This document shows positions 61,894 to 64,000 of a DNA stretch of 64,000 bases, one piece after another. Position 1 is the stretch's first letter. Each line of letters opens with the position of its first letter. A program made the position numbers and the translations under genes. The stretch covers positions 558,001 to 622,000 of the forward strand of contig NZ_CANMMT010000001.1 of assembly GCF_947499065.1 (NCBI RefSeq), written 5' to 3'. The DNA is from an uncultured Tenacibaculum sp. Lineage in GTDB: Bacteria > Bacteroidota > Bacteroidia > Flavobacteriales > Flavobacteriaceae. Below the pieces are notes generated by a model. That model did not search any database and was not told where the DNA came from. It saw only the letters and a program-made list of their open reading frames with translations.

Positions 61894-62778
61894 TTATTTT
61901 TTACTTCTAATACTTTCTATAATTACAGTAGCTAAAATTAAACTTCCTCCCAAATAAGTATTCCACGTGGGGATTTCATTTAAAAATAAAAAAGCTAAAA
62001 TAATTCCAAAAATAGGTTGTACGCTACTAATGATACTTGCTGTAGATACTGAGAAAAACTGCAACGAATGTACCATTAAACTATGTCCAATAGCTGTAGT
62101 TAATAAAGCTAATAATAATAAAAATGGAAATTGACTTTCGAATCCTGATACATCCATAAAAAACAGAACAGGTACCAAACAAACAGTAATTATTAAGGTT
62201 TGAAAAAACATGAGTAATACTCCATCATATTGAGTAACATATTGCTTTAATATTAAGATTCTAATAGAATAACATAGCGCTGATAAAAGTCCAAATAAAA
62301 CTCCTTGTACATTAGAACTTTCTAAGTTAAAATCGGGTGCAAGAATATAAATTCCTAATAACACCATAATTCCTAAAACAATATATATAGGATTGAATTT
62401 AACCTTTAAAAATAAAGGTTCTAAAAAAGCAATCATAACTGGAAATGTGTACAATGATAACATTCCAATAGCAACACTCGATTTTTTTAAAGCATAGAAA
62501 TAAGTAATCCAATGAATTGCCATAAAAATCCCGCTAATAATAAACGGTACTAAATGCCTCCTTGATTTAATAGTAACTGTTATTTTCTTATAACGGCAAA
62601 ACACATATAAAAACACCATAGCAAAAGCCGATCGAAACCAAACAATTACTTCAGAAGGCATGGCAATGTATTTACCTAAAACACCTGAAGTACTGATAAA
62701 AAATGTTGCTAATAATAAGCCAGATAGGCTTTTAAAATAATTTTGATTATTATTCAAGGCATTATCTATTTTGTGCAA
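61894..62778 (-). CDS. DMT superfamily (EamA) transporter
   Basis: 294 residues with ten membrane helices in two EamA repeats. Repeat 1 has LLLATFFISTSGVLGKYIAMPSEVIVWFRSAFAMVFLYVFCRYKK and SSVAIGMLSLYTFPVMIAFLEPLFLK. Repeat 2 has GVLFGLLSALCYSIRILILKQYV and STASIISSVQPIFGIILAFLFLNEIPTWNTYLGGSLILATVI. Metabolite or drug exporter, substrate unknown. The first codon is uncertain (TTG 62778 or a TTG seven codons later); no ATG precedes the first helix. Confidence 0.88.
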   Translation of the reverse strand: MHKIDNALNNNQNYFKSLSGLLLATFFISTSGVLGKYIAMPSEVIVWFRSAFAMVFLYVFCRYKKITVTIKSRRHLVPFIISGIFMAIHWITYFYALKKSSVAIGMLSLYTFPVMIAFLEPLFLKVKFNPIYIVLGIMVLLGIYILAPDFNLESSNVQGVLFGLLSALCYSIRILILKQYVTQYDGVLLMFFQTLIITVCLVPVLFFMDVSGFESQFPFLLLLALLTTAIGHSLMVHSLQFFSVSTASIISSVQPIFGIILAFLFLNEIPTWNTYLGGSLILATVIIESIRSKK

Positions 62779-62821
62779 TGATAGGTAATTTTTACTTAAG
62801 TTAGCTGTTCTTAAAAAAACT

Positions 62822-64000
62822 ATGATAACGAACTATATTTCTTATTTTCATTCTTGTTATAAAGCTGACAATAATGAAACTGGTATTCTTAATTTTTTTT
62901 CATCTAAATATGAAAACCAGTTTATTATAAAACCTAAAGAAGAGCTTGTTAATAATCTTTATCCTATTCAGTTTATAGTTAAAAAACAAGCTGAACAATG
63001 CTTACAAACACTTACCTTATTTAAAAATGATAAAGAACTATGGTATGGAAGTTTATTTTGTTTAGGAAAGAAAAAAAAATTTAGAAAGAGAGTTAATTCT
63101 ATAGCTGCTCCATTATTTTTATATAAGGCTGAAATTATAGAAAAAGAGGAAGATTATTTTATAAAAATTGATCAACAAACTAGGCAATTGAATATTGCTT
63201 TTTGTAGAAACTTATTATATGAAACTTCTTTTGAAGATTTTTTAACAGAAATAGAGCAGTTTTTAGAATACAATTTACATTTAACTTTTGAAGCGTTAAG
63301 TCAGTTTAAAAGAATCCTTGAAAAGCACATTAAAAACTTAAATATTGACAATGATTTTTTACTTTTTCCTAAGTTGAAAAATCAAACATTTTTAAAGAAA
63401 AAACTTCAAAATACCGAGGAATCAGAAAAATATACTCTGGTAGCTAGTTCTGGAGTTTTTATATCTAGTAGAATTAACAATGTTAATGCTGTAGTTAACG
63501 AATTAGAATTATTAAAAAATAGTTCCGATTATTCACAAGCTATTCAAGCTTTTTTCTCACATGTACCTCAAGAACAATCGAATGTAGATAGAAACATACA
63601 AATTCCTTTACTGTTAAACACAGCACAAGAACGTATTGTTTACAATGCATCTAAATATCATAAATCAGTCATTTTTGGACCTCCAGGAACAGGGAAAACA
63701 TATACTATCAATGCCATTGCTCAAGATTATGTAAGTAAAGGAAAAAGTGTATTGATTGTTACTAAAACTCCACAAGCTTTACAAGTAGTTTCAGACAAAT
63801 TAATGAGTTCTAAAATAGGTGAATTTGCTATTAAAGTAGGAGGTAACTACTATAAAAGAACTGTTTTAGCTAAACTAAAAAGAATAAGTAGTGGTCGTTA
63901 TTATCGCCATAATCATCTAGAACAAGCAACCAATGCTAATTTAAAGAAGAATACTTTGTACAATTCTTTAAAATCTTTGGAAACTAACTTTACCGAAAAA
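62822..64000 (+). CDS. Superfamily 1-type helicase/ATPase, N-terminal part (runs off the window)
   Basis: The frame from ATG 62822 is open for all 393 codons to the window end, so the 3' part is missing. A Q-motif-like LLLNTAQERIV precedes Walker A FGPPGTGKTYTINAIA and the motif Ia region GKSVLIVTKTPQALQVVSDKL. The upstream 285 residues have no recognised domain. The arrangement is that of Upf1/Dna2-like SF1 helicases with a long N-terminal extension. Its Walker B and later helicase motifs lie beyond base 64000. Confidence 0.8.
   Translation, partial: MITNYISYFHSCYKADNNETGILNFFSSKYENQFIIKPKEELVNNLYPIQFIVKKQAEQCLQTLTLFKNDKELWYGSLFCLGKKKKFRKRVNSIAAPLFLYKAEIIEKEEDYFIKIDQQTRQLNIAFCRNLLYETSFEDFLTEIEQFLEYNLHLTFEALSQFKRILEKHIKNLNIDNDFLLFPKLKNQTFLKKKLQNTEESEKYTLVASSGVFISSRINNVNAVVNELELLKNSSDYSQAIQAFFSHVPQEQSNVDRNIQIPLLLNTAQERIVYNASKYHKSVIFGPPGTGKTYTINAIAQDYVSKGKSVLIVTKTPQALQVVSDKLMSSKIGEFAIKVGGNYYKRTVLAKLKRISSGRYYRHNHLEQATNANLKKNTLYNSLKSLETNFTEK

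Overview
The window looks like a piece of chromosome from a marine Flavobacteriaceae member, with Tenacibaculum or a close relative as an unproven guess. The DNA is strongly AT-rich. It carries type IX secretion (T9SS) C-terminal sorting domains, GEVED and FN3 modules, a GLPGLI gene paired with an outer-membrane barrel gene, a DUF4292 gene beside an EnvC-like gene, HU-CCDC81/SPOR and TonB-type proteins, and promoter elements of the Bacteroidota type (TAnnTTTG, some with an upstream TTG).

Bases 1-33,540 form an accessory region in which every gene is on the + strand. Most genes are short, single and unrelated: small lipoproteins, small membrane proteins and orphan DUF families (DUF7660, DUF6624, DUF6584, YtpQ/DUF1444, RadC-like JAB, cyclic-phosphate receiver, LRR, class C beta-lactamase-like). 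They are separated by a recurrent 60-100 bp intergenic repeat (at least seven copies) and by a short CAACA-n-GTAT motif just after several stop codons. Several genes are broken by a single in-frame stop. The layout resembles a gene-cassette array, but no integrase is visible here. A membrane-bound LytTR regulator (3538-4377) is followed by a CPBP protease. Three paired sites with LytTR geometry (9 bp, 12 bp spacer, 9 bp) lie at 5275, 10467 and 32722.

Bases 9,559-15,730 are a rearranged locus built around a 510-residue lipoprotein with a JAB-like HxH...SxxD C-terminus. Broken copies, start-less C-terminal pieces and repeated small secreted proteins follow it, and one orphan tail overlaps a downstream small gene by one base (TAATG). 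This is the architecture expected of a polymorphic toxin/immunity locus.

Bases 26,881-29,900 hold the most unusual unit. An unrecognised 453-residue protein is followed at once by two tandem tRNA-like genes. Both have 8-nt anticodon loops starting CTCTA, so both have CUA in the anticodon position. The unit is bounded by about 410 bp direct repeats.

From 33,575 on the content looks like core genome: an ABC-F ATPase, then four large T9SS cargo genes on the - strand (M4 metalloprotease, S8 subtilase, BNR/sortilin-like repeat protein, M43 metalloprotease with CUB). These share FN3, GEVED and sorting modules. Next come a double-ATPase peptide ABC transporter protein, a sugar-phosphate nucleotidyltransferase / TPR / DUF4292 / EnvC-like / AI-2E transporter run, an acyl-CoA thioesterase, an HU-CCDC81-SPOR protein, DprA, a TonB-like protein, a conserved unknown protein, a DMT transporter and the 5' part of a superfamily 1-type helicase gene.
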